A stretch of DNA of 64,000 nucleotides from Prevotella heparinolytica (GTDB lineage Bacteria; Bacteroidota; Bacteroidia; Bacteroidales; Bacteroidaceae), in contig NZ_SLXB01000004.1 in the NCBI RefSeq assembly GCF_004342845.1, forward strand, positions 62,001 to 126,000, read 5' to 3'. Positions 7,489 to 19,300 of this stretch are shown one piece after another. How positions within the stretch are numbered: position 1 is the stretch's first letter; every line of letters starts with the position of its first letter. The notes beneath the pieces were generated by a model that worked only from the letters and a program-made list of their open reading frames with translations, was not told the DNA's origin and made no database searches. Both the position numbers and the translations under genes were made by a program.

Positions 7489-10059
7489 ATGAAAAAAGTT
7501 CTTTTATTTGTTGTCTGCGTCCTCTGCGCCCTGCTGGTGAAAGCAGAAAAAGAGCCTTACCGGAATCCTGATTTAAGTTCGACGGAAAGAGCGAAGGACT
7601 TGCTCTCGCGTCTTACATTGGAAGAAAAAGCGCAGCTGATGTGCGACGTGTCCGAAGCCATTCCCCGGCTGGGAATCAAGAAGTTCAACTGGTGGAGCGA
7701 GGCGCTGCACGGCGTGGCCAATCAGAGAAACGTCACCGTGTTTCCCGAACCGATAGGAATGGCGGCCTCGTTCAACGAAGACCTGTTGTTCCGCATCTTC
7801 ACCGCCACATCCGACGAGATGCGTGCCAAGTACAACGAGCGTATGCGCAACGGGCAGGAAGATGAACGCTTCCACAGCCTCTCGGTATGGACACCCAACG
7901 TAAACATCTTCCGCGACCCGCGCTGGGGACGCGGACAGGAAACCTACGGCGAAGACCCTTACCTGACATCGCAGATGGGAATAGCCGTGGTGAAGGGATT
8001 GCAAGGCCCTGAAAACGAGAAATACCGCAAGCTGCTGGCCTGCGCCAAGCACTATGCCGTACACAGCGGCCCGGAGTGGAGCCGCCACTCGGCCAACTTG
8101 AACAACGTAGACCCACGCGACTTGTGGGAGACCTACCTGCCTGCTTTCAAGGCATTGGTGCAGAAAGCCGATGTGCGCGAGGTGATGTGTGCCTACCAGC
8201 GTCTGGACGATGACCCATGCTGTGGCAACAGCCGTCTGCTCCAACAAATCCTGCGCGACGAATGGGGCTTCAAGTACATGGTGGTTTCGGATTGCGGTGC
8301 CATCTCCGATTTCTGGACTTCGCACAAGTCTTCGTCCACCGCCATGCATGCCGCCGCCAAAGGTGTGTTGGCCGGTACGGATGTGGAGTGCGGCTTCGGC
8401 TATGCTTACACCGAACTGCCCAAAGCCGTGAAGCAGGGACTGATTTCGGAAGAGGAGATAGACAAGCATGTGCTCCGCCTGCTCGAAGGCCGTTTTGAGC
8501 TGGGCGAGATGGACGACCCCTCGTTGGTGTCGTGGTCTAAGATTCCGGCATCGGTCATCAATTGCGACGCGCACAAAAAACTTGCTCTTGAGATGTCAAG
8601 ACAAACCATGACTTTGTTGCAGAATAAGAATAATGTGCTGCCGCTGAGCAAGTCTGCCGGCAAGATTGCCGTTATCGGTCCGAATGCCGACGAGAAGGCC
8701 ATGCTTTGGGGAAACTACAACGGGACGCCCAATCGAACCGTCACCATTCTGGATGGCATACGCGGTAAACTCAGCAAGAACAAAGTGACCTACCTGAGAG
8801 GTTGCGACTTGGTGAACAACCGCATTCTGGAATCCTATCTCGACCAATGCGAGATAGACGGTAGACCCGGCATCAAGGCCACTTTTTGGAATAACCCCGA
8901 CCGCGCAGGCGAACCGGTTTCCTCGCTTCGCACCACCCGCCCCATCAACGTGACCACCTACGGACAACATACGTTCGGTCCGGGCGTCAACCTCGAAAAG
9001 TTCTCTGCCAAATATGAGACGGTGTTCAGACCGAAAGAATCGGGCGAGGTACTTCTCAGCATGGAAGGATGCAGCTATTTCGAACTGTTCGTCAACGGCG
9101 AGTCCATGCGCAAGGAACGCACGTGGCGTACCACCGATACACGCACCCTGCTGCAAGTGGAAAAAGGAAAAGAATATAAGATAGAGATATTGTATGCACA
9201 GGTAGAGAATTGGGCGGCCAACCTCAAGTTCAATCTGGGAAAAGAGATTGATATCGACTACGGGCAGAGCATAGTCAAGCTGAAAGGCATTGAGACGGTG
9301 GTGTTCGTAGGAGGAATCTCTCCGCAACTGGAGGGTGAGGAGATGCCCGTGGAACTGCCCGGATTCAAGGGCGGTGACCGCACCGACATCGAACTGCCTG
9401 CCGTGCAGCGCAATTTTCTGAAGGCTTTGAAAGAGGCGGGTAAAAAAGTGATTCTGGTCAACTGCTCGGGCTCGGCCATTGCCCTGCTGCCCGAAACGGA
9501 GAGCTGCGATGCCATCCTTCAGGCTTGGTATGGTGGCGAACTGGGCGGCGAAGCGGTGGCCGACGTGCTGTTTGGCGACTATAACCCTTCGGGCAAGCTG
9601 CCGGTGACATTCTACAAATCGAGCGACCAACTGCCCGATTACGAAGATTATTCAATGAAAGGGCGTACCTATCGTTATATGTCCGATGCGTTGTTTCCTT
9701 TCGGCTACGGATTGAGTTACACCGACTTCAGCTTCGGCGAGGCACGGGCGGACAAGGCGAAACGCACACTGATCGTGCCCGTGAGCAACACCGGTAAGCG
9801 TGCCGGTACGGAGGTAGTGCAGGTGTACGTGCGTAAAGTGGGCGACACCGACGGACCGTTGAAGAGCCTGAAAGCTTATCAGCGTGTCTCCCTGAAGCCG
9901 GGCGAAAGCAAGGACGTGGTGCTGCAACTCTCGGACGAGGCGTTTGAATTCTTCGACCACAGCACGAACACCATGCGCGTGACGCCGGGTGCCCGGTATG
10001 AGGTGTTCTACGGCAACAGTTCCAAGGATGAAGACCTGAAGATGATAGTGATGGATTGA
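7489..10059 (+). CDS. GH3 beta-xylosidase with PA14 insert
   Basis: This 856-residue exported enzyme has a signal peptide at about 1-19 (ending VKA). The GH3 N-terminal barrel covers about 25-330 with the nucleophile Asp in VVSDCGAI (D268). The C-terminal alpha/beta sandwich is interrupted by a PA14-like beta domain at about 455-595, and an Fn3-like domain (SNTGKRAGTEVVQVYV) ends the protein. This architecture is usual for Bacteroides and Prevotella GH3 xylosidases, which remove single xylose units from the non-reducing ends of xylo-oligosaccharides, probably in the periplasm. It follows the broken GH115 by 72 bp and precedes the GH43-GH8 fusion by 30 bp, so it is likely co-transcribed. Xylosidase rather than glucosidase activity is inferred from the locus. 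Confidence 0.92.
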   Translation: MKKVLLFVVCVLCALLVKAEKEPYRNPDLSSTERAKDLLSRLTLEEKAQLMCDVSEAIPRLGIKKFNWWSEALHGVANQRNVTVFPEPIGMAASFNEDLLFRIFTATSDEMRAKYNERMRNGQEDERFHSLSVWTPNVNIFRDPRWGRGQETYGEDPYLTSQMGIAVVKGLQGPENEKYRKLLACAKHYAVHSGPEWSRHSANLNNVDPRDLWETYLPAFKALVQKADVREVMCAYQRLDDDPCCGNSRLLQQILRDEWGFKYMVVSDCGAISDFWTSHKSSSTAMHAAAKGVLAGTDVECGFGYAYTELPKAVKQGLISEEEIDKHVLRLLEGRFELGEMDDPSLVSWSKIPASVINCDAHKKLALEMSRQTMTLLQNKNNVLPLSKSAGKIAVIGPNADEKAMLWGNYNGTPNRTVTILDGIRGKLSKNKVTYLRGCDLVNNRILESYLDQCEIDGRPGIKATFWNNPDRAGEPVSSLRTTRPINVTTYGQHTFGPGVNLEKFSAKYETVFRPKESGEVLLSMEGCSYFELFVNGESMRKERTWRTTDTRTLLQVEKGKEYKIEILYAQVENWAANLKFNLGKEIDIDYGQSIVKLKGIETVVFVGGISPQLEGEEMPVELPGFKGGDRTDIELPAVQRNFLKALKEAGKKVILVNCSGSAIALLPETESCDAILQAWYGGELGGEAVADVLFGDYNPSGKLPVTFYKSSDQLPDYEDYSMKGRTYRYMSDALFPFGYGLSYTDFSFGEARADKAKRTLIVPVSNTGKRAGTEVVQVYVRKVGDTDGPLKSLKAYQRVSLKPGESKDVVLQLSDEAFEFFDHSTNTMRVTPGARYEVFYGNSSKDEDLKMIVMD

Positions 10060-10089
10060 GAATAGAAAACGAACATTGCCCTTTTGCTA

Positions 10090-12612
10090 ATGAAAAACAA
10101 ATCAATCATATCGGCATTTGCCTTTCTGTGCCTGACGTTCGTTGCGACGCAGGCACAGAACCCCATTATCCGCGACCAGTTTTCGGCCGATCCCACGGCC
10201 AGAGTGTTTGAGGGAAAGATGTACGTCTACCCTTCTCATGACATACCAAGTCCCATAGAGCGGCTGAAGGAGTGGTTCTGCATGGCCGACTATCATGTGT
10301 TTTCCTCCGAAAACCTGACCGACTGGAAAGACCACGGCGTCATCGTCAGTCAGGAGCGTGTCCCGTGGGTGCAGCCCGAATCGTATTCCATGTGGGCGCC
10401 CGACTGCGTCTTTAAGGATGGCAAGTACTACTTCTATTTCCCATCCACGCCACGTGGCGGAGAGAGGGGCTTTGCCGTGGGAGTGGCTGTGAGCGATAAA
10501 CCATACGGTCCTTTTATTCCACAGATGCGTGCCATAGAAGGCGTGAGGGGCATCGACCCTTGTGTGCTGACCGACAAGGACGGGCAGAGCTACATCTATT
10601 GGGCAGGCGGTGGCATGTGGATGGCAAAGCTGAAAGACAATATGCTGGAACTGGCTTCCGAACCCGTGCAAGTGCAGAAGTTGCCCGATGGGTTCAAGGA
10701 AGGCCCTTTCGTCTTTGAGCGCGGCGGCAAGTATTATTACACTTTCCCGTGGGTGCAGGACAAGACCGAAACATTGGCCTATGCCATGGGCGACCATCCG
10801 ATGGGACCTTTCGAGTTTAAAGGAATCATCATGGACCAATCCCCTACCGGATGCTGGACAAACCACCACTCCATCGTGGAGTATCAGGGACAATGGTATC
10901 TATTTTATCATCATAACGACTATTCGCCGCAGTTCGATAAAAACCGTTCGGTGCGGGTAGATTCGCTCTCTTTCAATGAGGACGGAACGATACGCAAAGT
11001 AATTCCCACTCTGCGTGGGGTAGGAATCACGGATGCCCGTACCAGAATCCAGATAGACCGTTACAGCCGTACGGCTCCCGCCGGAGTCTCCATCGCATTC
11101 TTGGACGAGGCCGATAAATTCCGGGGGTGGAAAGCGGTCTTCAGCAGAAAGAATGCGTGGCTGCAATACGACCGGGTGGACTTCGGCAATGAAAAGGTGG
11201 AGAGGCTGACGGTACGCGCCCGTTCGTTCTCTGCCAATGTGCTGCAAGTGCGGGCAGGCGGAAAGGACGGAAAGTTGATAGCGTCTGTGCCCATCCCGCG
11301 CAGCAAGGAGTGGACAGAGAGCTGTGTGGCTGTGGCCTCGGCTCCGCAGGGAATACATGATCTGCACATCTCGCTTCAGAAAGGCGGAAAGGTGGAAGTG
11401 GATTGGATAGGTTTCGATGCCCTTCCGTGGGAAGCCGGCGCGTTCGAGACGAGGCAGTACCGCAACCTGTTCGCCGAGATGGGATACAAGCAGGCCGACA
11501 TCGACGCCAAACTGAAAGAGGCATTCGACGGCATCTTCTACGGACCTGACAAAGTCTATTTTGAAGTGGGCGATTCGATGGCCTACATCAGCGATGTCAA
11601 GAACCACGACGTGCGCACGGAGGGCATGTCCTACGGACTGATGATTGCCGTGCAGTTCGACCGCAAGGATATCTTCGACCGCCTCTGGCGTTGGGGAAAG
11701 AAATACATGCAGCATCAGTCAGGCCCGATGAAAGGATACTTTGCATGGAGCTGCAAGACCGACGGTACGCGCAACGCACAAGGTCCGGCCTCGGATGGCG
11801 AGTTCTATTACGTCACGTCGCTCATCTTCGCCTCCAACCGTTGGGGAAACGATACAGGCATCGACTATCTGGCTGAAGCCCGGCACATACTGGACTGCTC
11901 CATGCAGAAGACCGGAATGGATCGTGTGGTGCCTTTCATCCATACGGAGCGTAAGCTGATAACCTTTACGCCCGATCCGTGGGGCGGGAGCTTCACCGAC
12001 CCCTCCTATCACCTGCCTGCCTTCTACGAGGTATGGGCAAGATGGGCGGACGACGGACGGGCAGGCTTCTGGCGCGAGTGCGCCCGGCAGAGCAGGGAGT
12101 ATCTGCACCGCAGCATTCACCCCGTGACGGGACTCAACCCCGACTATAACAATTACGACGGTACATTGCTGGGCGGCAACCGCATCATCGGCGATGCTTT
12201 CCGTTTCGACTCTTGGCGTGTACCCATGAACATTGCGTTGGATTATTCTTGGGCATGCGAAGATGCCAAATGGCAGCAACAGTACGGGAACAAGATACAG
12301 AACTTCTTCTACAACGAGGGCATAGACACTTTTGTAGATCAGTATAATGTGGACGGCACGCAGGTAAAGGAGATTTTGGATGCCGGGGGATATAAAAAGT
12401 TACGCCACTCCTTGGGGCTGGTGGCCACTGCCGCAGCCGTGTCGCTGACCGTCACTCATTGCAAGAGCCGTGAGTTCGTAGACCGCCTTTGGAATGCAAG
12501 ACATGTGCCTTATGAAGACGGCTATTTCGATGCCTATTACGACGGACTGCTCCGGCTGTTTGCTTTCATGCACCTGAGCGGGCAATACCGGATTATCTTT
12601 CCCGAAAGATGA
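10090..12612 (+). CDS. Bifunctional GH43-GH8 xylan-degrading enzyme
   Basis: This is an 840-residue two-enzyme fusion. After a signal peptide (about 1-22, ending ATQA) comes a five-bladed GH43 propeller (about 25-325). It has an early ADPTARVFEGKMYVYPSHD base region and the acid in FKEGPFVF. A beta-sandwich of CBM6 type spans about 335-455. The C-terminal ~390 residues are GH8 of the reducing-end xylose-releasing exo-oligoxylanase (Rex) type: TEGMSYG carries the acid (E511) and GPASDGEFYY the second acidic residue (D569). Side-group or non-reducing-end removal by GH43 and reducing-end attack by GH8 would finish oligosaccharides from both ends. ATG 10090 is preferred to a TTG at 10084. Exact specificities are inferred. 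Confidence 0.88.
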   Translation: MKNKSIISAFAFLCLTFVATQAQNPIIRDQFSADPTARVFEGKMYVYPSHDIPSPIERLKEWFCMADYHVFSSENLTDWKDHGVIVSQERVPWVQPESYSMWAPDCVFKDGKYYFYFPSTPRGGERGFAVGVAVSDKPYGPFIPQMRAIEGVRGIDPCVLTDKDGQSYIYWAGGGMWMAKLKDNMLELASEPVQVQKLPDGFKEGPFVFERGGKYYYTFPWVQDKTETLAYAMGDHPMGPFEFKGIIMDQSPTGCWTNHHSIVEYQGQWYLFYHHNDYSPQFDKNRSVRVDSLSFNEDGTIRKVIPTLRGVGITDARTRIQIDRYSRTAPAGVSIAFLDEADKFRGWKAVFSRKNAWLQYDRVDFGNEKVERLTVRARSFSANVLQVRAGGKDGKLIASVPIPRSKEWTESCVAVASAPQGIHDLHISLQKGGKVEVDWIGFDALPWEAGAFETRQYRNLFAEMGYKQADIDAKLKEAFDGIFYGPDKVYFEVGDSMAYISDVKNHDVRTEGMSYGLMIAVQFDRKDIFDRLWRWGKKYMQHQSGPMKGYFAWSCKTDGTRNAQGPASDGEFYYVTSLIFASNRWGNDTGIDYLAEARHILDCSMQKTGMDRVVPFIHTERKLITFTPDPWGGSFTDPSYHLPAFYEVWARWADDGRAGFWRECARQSREYLHRSIHPVTGLNPDYNNYDGTLLGGNRIIGDAFRFDSWRVPMNIALDYSWACEDAKWQQQYGNKIQNFFYNEGIDTFVDQYNVDGTQVKEILDAGGYKKLRHSLGLVATAAAVSLTVTHCKSREFVDRLWNARHVPYEDGYFDAYYDGLLRLFAFMHLSGQYRIIFPER

Positions 12613-12665
12613 GGTGCAGAAAAAAGGCCGGCAAGAGGCCGTTTTGCAGGGCATCGGTGTCTGCC

Positions 12666-12735
12666 TTCAAAACACTTGTGTCTGTCAGCTCAAACACAAG
12701 TGCCTGTCGGCTCAAACACCGGTGTTTGACAAAAG
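12666..12735. repeat. Three-unit 22-bp array between the GH43-GH8 and esterase genes
   Basis: Units carry ACACTTGTGT, ACACAAGTGC and ACACCGGTGT at 22-bp spacing, linked by a CTGTC(A/G)GCTCAA spacer. It is the same flavour as the arrays in the 21.2, 38.9 and 61.6 kb elements, but no ACCTGA-type ends flank it here. The rest of the 256-bp gap (12613-12868) shows no gene. Confidence 0.85.
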
Positions 12736-12844
12736 GGCTGCGATTGCCTGAAAAAGGAACCTCCTCCTTGAGAGGCAGAACGCAGAACAAGAGCATGATA
12801 CAGAGATATACAACAAACGATTTCCGGCAACGGAGAGGTCGTGA

Positions 12845-14803
<1,959 letters not shown>

Positions 14804-14821
14804 ACCATTACCTTTATTGCG

Positions 14822-16387
14822 ATGAACATATTCAGAATACTTTTACTCTTATGCGTACTATCGGGCGGCACACTGCTGCATGCACAACAAAGGGCAACGA
14901 ACCCGTTGATTTATGCCGATGTGCCCGACATGTCGATGGTGCGTGTGGGCGACACTTATTATATGAGCAGCACTACGATGCACATGGTGCCGGGTGTACC
15001 TATCATGAAATCGAAAGACCTTGCCAACTGGGAGTTGGTGAACTATGCCTGCGACGTCCTGACCGGCGAATTGCCGACCATGAATCTGGACGGCGGACAG
15101 AACACCTACGGACGCGGGTCGTGGGCAAGCTGCATCCGCCACCATAAAGGAATGTATTACGTATCCACTTTTGCGCAGACCACCGGCAAGACCTATTTCT
15201 TTGTCACCGCAGATATAGAGAAAGGTCCGTGGAAGCGCATCGAGTTCTCGCCCTCCTGCCACGACCATACCTTTTTCTTTGACGATGACGGGCGCATCTA
15301 CCTGATATACGGCAACGGCAAGCTGTTCATTGCCGAGTTGGAAGCAGACCTATCGGGTCTGAAGCCGGGCACCGAACGCGTATTGCTGGAGAATGCCAGC
15401 GCTCCGGCAGGCGACCGGATTATGCTGGGCGCCGAAGGTTCGCAACTCTTCAAGGTGAACGGCAAGTACTATCTGATCAACATCGTCTGGCCTCGCGGCG
15501 GCATGCGCACTGTGTTGGTGCATCGTGCCGATAGTATCAACGGCCCGTATGAGGGGAAGGTCGCCTTTCGGGATCGCGGCATTGCGCAGGGTGGACTGAT
15601 AGATACGCCCGACGGGCGCTGGTTTGCCTACCTGTTTCAGGACTGCGGTGCCGTGGGACGCATTCCTTATTTGGTGCCTGTTAGGTGGGAAGACGGCTGG
15701 CCGGTGTTTGGCGTCAACGGCGTAGCTCCCGACGAACTGGAACTTCCGGCAAGCAAAGGCCTGATGCCGGGCATTGTCTGTTCCGACGACTTCGCACGGA
15801 AACCCGGCGAGGCTGCGTTGCCGCTTGTGTGGCAGTGGAATCATAATCCCGACAATGCACTGTGGTCGGTCACTGCCCGCAAAGGCTACCTGCGCCTGAC
15901 CACCGGACGTGTGGAGACTTCTTTCATGCAAGCCAAGAACACATTGACGCAGCGCACCATCGGTCCGGTTTGCTCCGGCTTCGTGCGCATGGATGTCACC
16001 GGCATGAAGGAAGGCGACTTTGCCGGACTCTCACTCTTCCAGCGCAAGTACGGACAAGTGGGTGTGAAGGTGGTAGGCGGCAAGAAACGCATCGTGATGG
16101 TGAACGGGGAGGCGGACGAACCGGTGGAAGTGGAAAGCCTGCCCTTAAACGGAAAGGCGGTTTACCTCAAGGCCGAATGCGACTTCAGAAACCGGACGGA
16201 TAAAGGACGTTTCTATTATAGCACGGACGGCAGCACATGGACACTGATAGGAAACACCTTGCAGATGTCGTACACCATGCCTCACTTTATGGGCTATCGC
16301 TTCGCCCTATTCAATTACGCCACCCGAAAGGCAGGCGGACACGTCGATTTCGATTATTTCAGGTTAGAAGATGAGATTTCGGATTAA
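14822..16387 (+). CDS. GH43 beta-xylosidase/alpha-L-arabinofuranosidase with C-terminal beta-sandwich
   Basis: This is a 521-residue exported protein with a signal peptide at about 1-21 (ending LHA). The N-terminal GH43 propeller (about 25-315) begins NPLIYADVPDMSMVRVGDTYYMSSTTMH, a signature seen in Bacteroides GH43 subfamily 12-type enzymes. A C-terminal jelly-roll (about 330-515) is of the kind that closes the active site in many GH43 xylosidases and arabinofuranosidases. It lies 18 bp after the dual esterase and is probably the last gene of the enzyme run. Its stop is 6 bp from the convergent HTCS stop, so the two transcripts must terminate in or across each other. Substrate choice between xylose and arabinose is not decidable here. 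Confidence 0.87.
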   Translation: MNIFRILLLLCVLSGGTLLHAQQRATNPLIYADVPDMSMVRVGDTYYMSSTTMHMVPGVPIMKSKDLANWELVNYACDVLTGELPTMNLDGGQNTYGRGSWASCIRHHKGMYYVSTFAQTTGKTYFFVTADIEKGPWKRIEFSPSCHDHTFFFDDDGRIYLIYGNGKLFIAELEADLSGLKPGTERVLLENASAPAGDRIMLGAEGSQLFKVNGKYYLINIVWPRGGMRTVLVHRADSINGPYEGKVAFRDRGIAQGGLIDTPDGRWFAYLFQDCGAVGRIPYLVPVRWEDGWPVFGVNGVAPDELELPASKGLMPGIVCSDDFARKPGEAALPLVWQWNHNPDNALWSVTARKGYLRLTTGRVETSFMQAKNTLTQRTIGPVCSGFVRMDVTGMKEGDFAGLSLFQRKYGQVGVKVVGGKKRIVMVNGEADEPVEVESLPLNGKAVYLKAECDFRNRTDKGRFYYSTDGSTWTLIGNTLQMSYTMPHFMGYRFALFNYATRKAGGHVDFDYFRLEDEISD

Positions 16388-16393
16388 AGGGCC

Positions 16394-19300
16394 TCACTCC
16401 CGTGTCTTTTCCATATAGGAGCTGGGCGACACACCGTAAAGCTCCTTGAAAACCGTAGAGAAGTAGGCGACATTCGTAAATCCCGTCAGTGTGGCAACTT
16501 CGTTGATGCTGTGCTTCTTGCCGGCCAACAGAGTTGCCGCCTGTTTCAGTCGCACGTTCCGTATCAGGTCGCGGGTAGTCTGGTTGGTCAGCTCCTTCAG
16601 CTTTCTGTGCAGATGCACGCGGCTGATACCGACGGTTTCGGCAATCATTTCCACGTTCAGCTCCGGGTTGCTTAGTTGCTCGTTGATGACTTTCATGATT
16701 CTGTTCAGCAGACGTTCGTCAGGCGACTCCAATTCGGGTGTCCGGATGTGCTTCTCCTGCTCTTGGTTGCCTTGGAAGTTATTCTTCAGTACTTCCCGGT
16801 TCTTGATAAGGTTAAAGGCGGTTTGCCGCACGATTTCAATGTTGAATGGCTTTGTGATATAAGCATCCGCCCCTATGCTGAGCCCTTCTATATTATCCTC
16901 TTCCCTATTCTTGGCGGTAAGCAGGATGACGGGGATGTGGTTGAGGTGGATGTTGCTCTTCACTTTCCGGCAAAGCGTCATGCCGTCCATTTCGGGCATC
17001 ATCACATCGCTGATTATCAAGTCGGGCATTCGGTCGTGCACAAGGGCAAGTGCCTCTTTCCCGTTGGTACATTCCTGCACGTGGAAGTCAGAACCCAGTT
17101 CACGGCGGATGTAACGGCGTATCTCCTCGTCGTCCTCTGCCACTAATATGCGGTGTTTGGTCTTGGTCGGTTTACCGTCGTTCTCTTCCGGCTCGGCAGG
17201 TGCGAGAGGGGCAGCCAGCGCATCTGCGTGGTGGGTGGGTTCGGCAATGGTGTCTTCTATTTCCGACTCGCTAAGGTGCGCTTTCCCCAGTGGCAGGCGT
17301 ATGATGAAGCTACATCCCGGTGTATCGCTGTTGTTCCGCACCTCTATTGTGCCGTGATGCAGTTCCACTAACGAGCGTGTCAGGTGCAGGCCGATACCCG
17401 TGCCCATGTTCGATTCATTCTGGTTGTTCTGTATCTGGTAGAAGCGATCGAAGATATGCTTCTCTTCATTCTCCTTGATGCCGATTCCGCTGTCCTTTAC
17501 AACGATCTCAAAGTAGTGGCGCATGGCGGCGGAGGGTGCTTCGAGATCTTCGCCCGTGTGCAGGTCAATGTCTATGTTCCCTCCTTCGGGTGTGTACTTA
17601 AAGGCGTTGGAGAGGATGTTCATGATGACCTTGTCGAAGTTATTCGAGTCGATGAACGCCATCAGCTCCTCTACTTCGGGGCGGAAGTTCAGTTTAATGT
17701 GTTTGGCCGTGGCAAGGTGCTCGAACGTGTGATAAAGGTCTTGCACGAAACTCACAATCTCCGTTTCTCTGAAGCGGAGCTGCATCTGTCCCTTGTCTAT
17801 TTTCCGCACGTCCATCAGTTGGTTCACAAGCCGTAGAATCCGTTTGGCGTTACGGTATATCAGTCCGTAGTTCCGCTGCCGCTCTTTGTCCGTGTCTGTT
17901 TCAATCAGCTTTTGCAGGGGACTGATGATGAGCGACATCGGCGTACGTATCTCGTGAGAAATGTTGATGAAGAACTGAAGTTTGGCTTCATTCAGCTGCT
18001 CAGCGTGCCGATGTTTCTGCATGGCTTGGCGTGTGCGGTAGCGTTGGCGGATTTGCAGGGCAATCAGTGCGATAATGCCCGCCGTGATGAGGAAATAGAG
18101 CATCTTGGCCCACCGTGACTCGTACCAAGGGGGCGAGATGGTGATTTTGATTTCTTTTGTCTCGGAATAGTTGTTATAGTCTTTGGCCTTCACACGGAAG
18201 AGGTATGTGCCAGGCACCAAGTCGCTGAAAGACACCCGGTTGATGCCCGGTTGCAGACTGACCCAAGCGCCGTTGTTCAGCGTGTAGGTATAGCTGATTC
18301 GTTCGGGGTTGTAGAATTCCATGGCCGAAAACTCGATACTGAACGAGTTGTCTTTGTATGAAAGCCGGAACTCTTCCGCATCGGTTACGGAGGTGGTCAC
18401 GATGTCCCGGTTGCCCGATTGCATGCCGGCTCTCACGGCTTTGTCGTGTATGTAGAAGTCGACAATGCGTATTTCGGGCTTCTTGTTGATGTCGTTTATT
18501 TTATTGGGGGTGAAGTAGGTGATGCCGTTCGTTCCTCCGAAGAACAGTTCCTTGCGTGCGCTGGTGCAGACAGCACCTTTGCTGAATTCGTTCCCCTGCA
18601 ATCCGTCGCCCGCATAGAAGTTGACAAAGACCTTGGTTTTGGGGTTGAAGCGCGAGATGCCGAAGTTGGTGCTTATCCACAGGTTGCCGTTGCTGTCTGC
18701 CTTGATGGCCGATATGGAGTTGCTCGGAAGCCCGTCTTCCATTGTAAATTCTTGAATGTTTCCCTGTCTTGGGTCGAGGAATTTCAGTCCCTGCGTGGTG
18801 CCTATCCATATTCCTCCGTCTGCGTCTTCAAATAGGGCGGAAACGACAATTCCCGGCAGCAAACGGTTGGTCTTGTGGGTAGAGGCAAAGTGTCCGGTGG
18901 CGATGTCGAGGCAACCCAAGCCATCGTATGTGCCTATGTAGAGTTTGTCATTCCGGGTGTGCAGCAGGCAGTTTATCCAAGCATTGTGCAGCATGTTGGC
19001 ATCGGTGCGGTATTCCAGTCCGCTTTTGGGAGTAGGATAGCAGAATACCTTTTTCGTGTCGAGTTGCATGCGGAAGAGTCCGGCTCCCATGGAACCTATC
19101 CACAACTGTTTGCGGTTGTCTTCTACCATGCAGTAGATGCTTTGGGCATTTTGCCCGTTCTTGTCGGGCAGGTGCATGTAGTCGCATCGGCCGGTCAGCG
19201 GATTGAGGCGGGCGAGGCCGTCGCGGTAGGAACCTATCCATAGATTCTGGTTGGAGTCTTCGTATACGCTCATGATGGTGGGCGATACGGAGTAGGCGGT

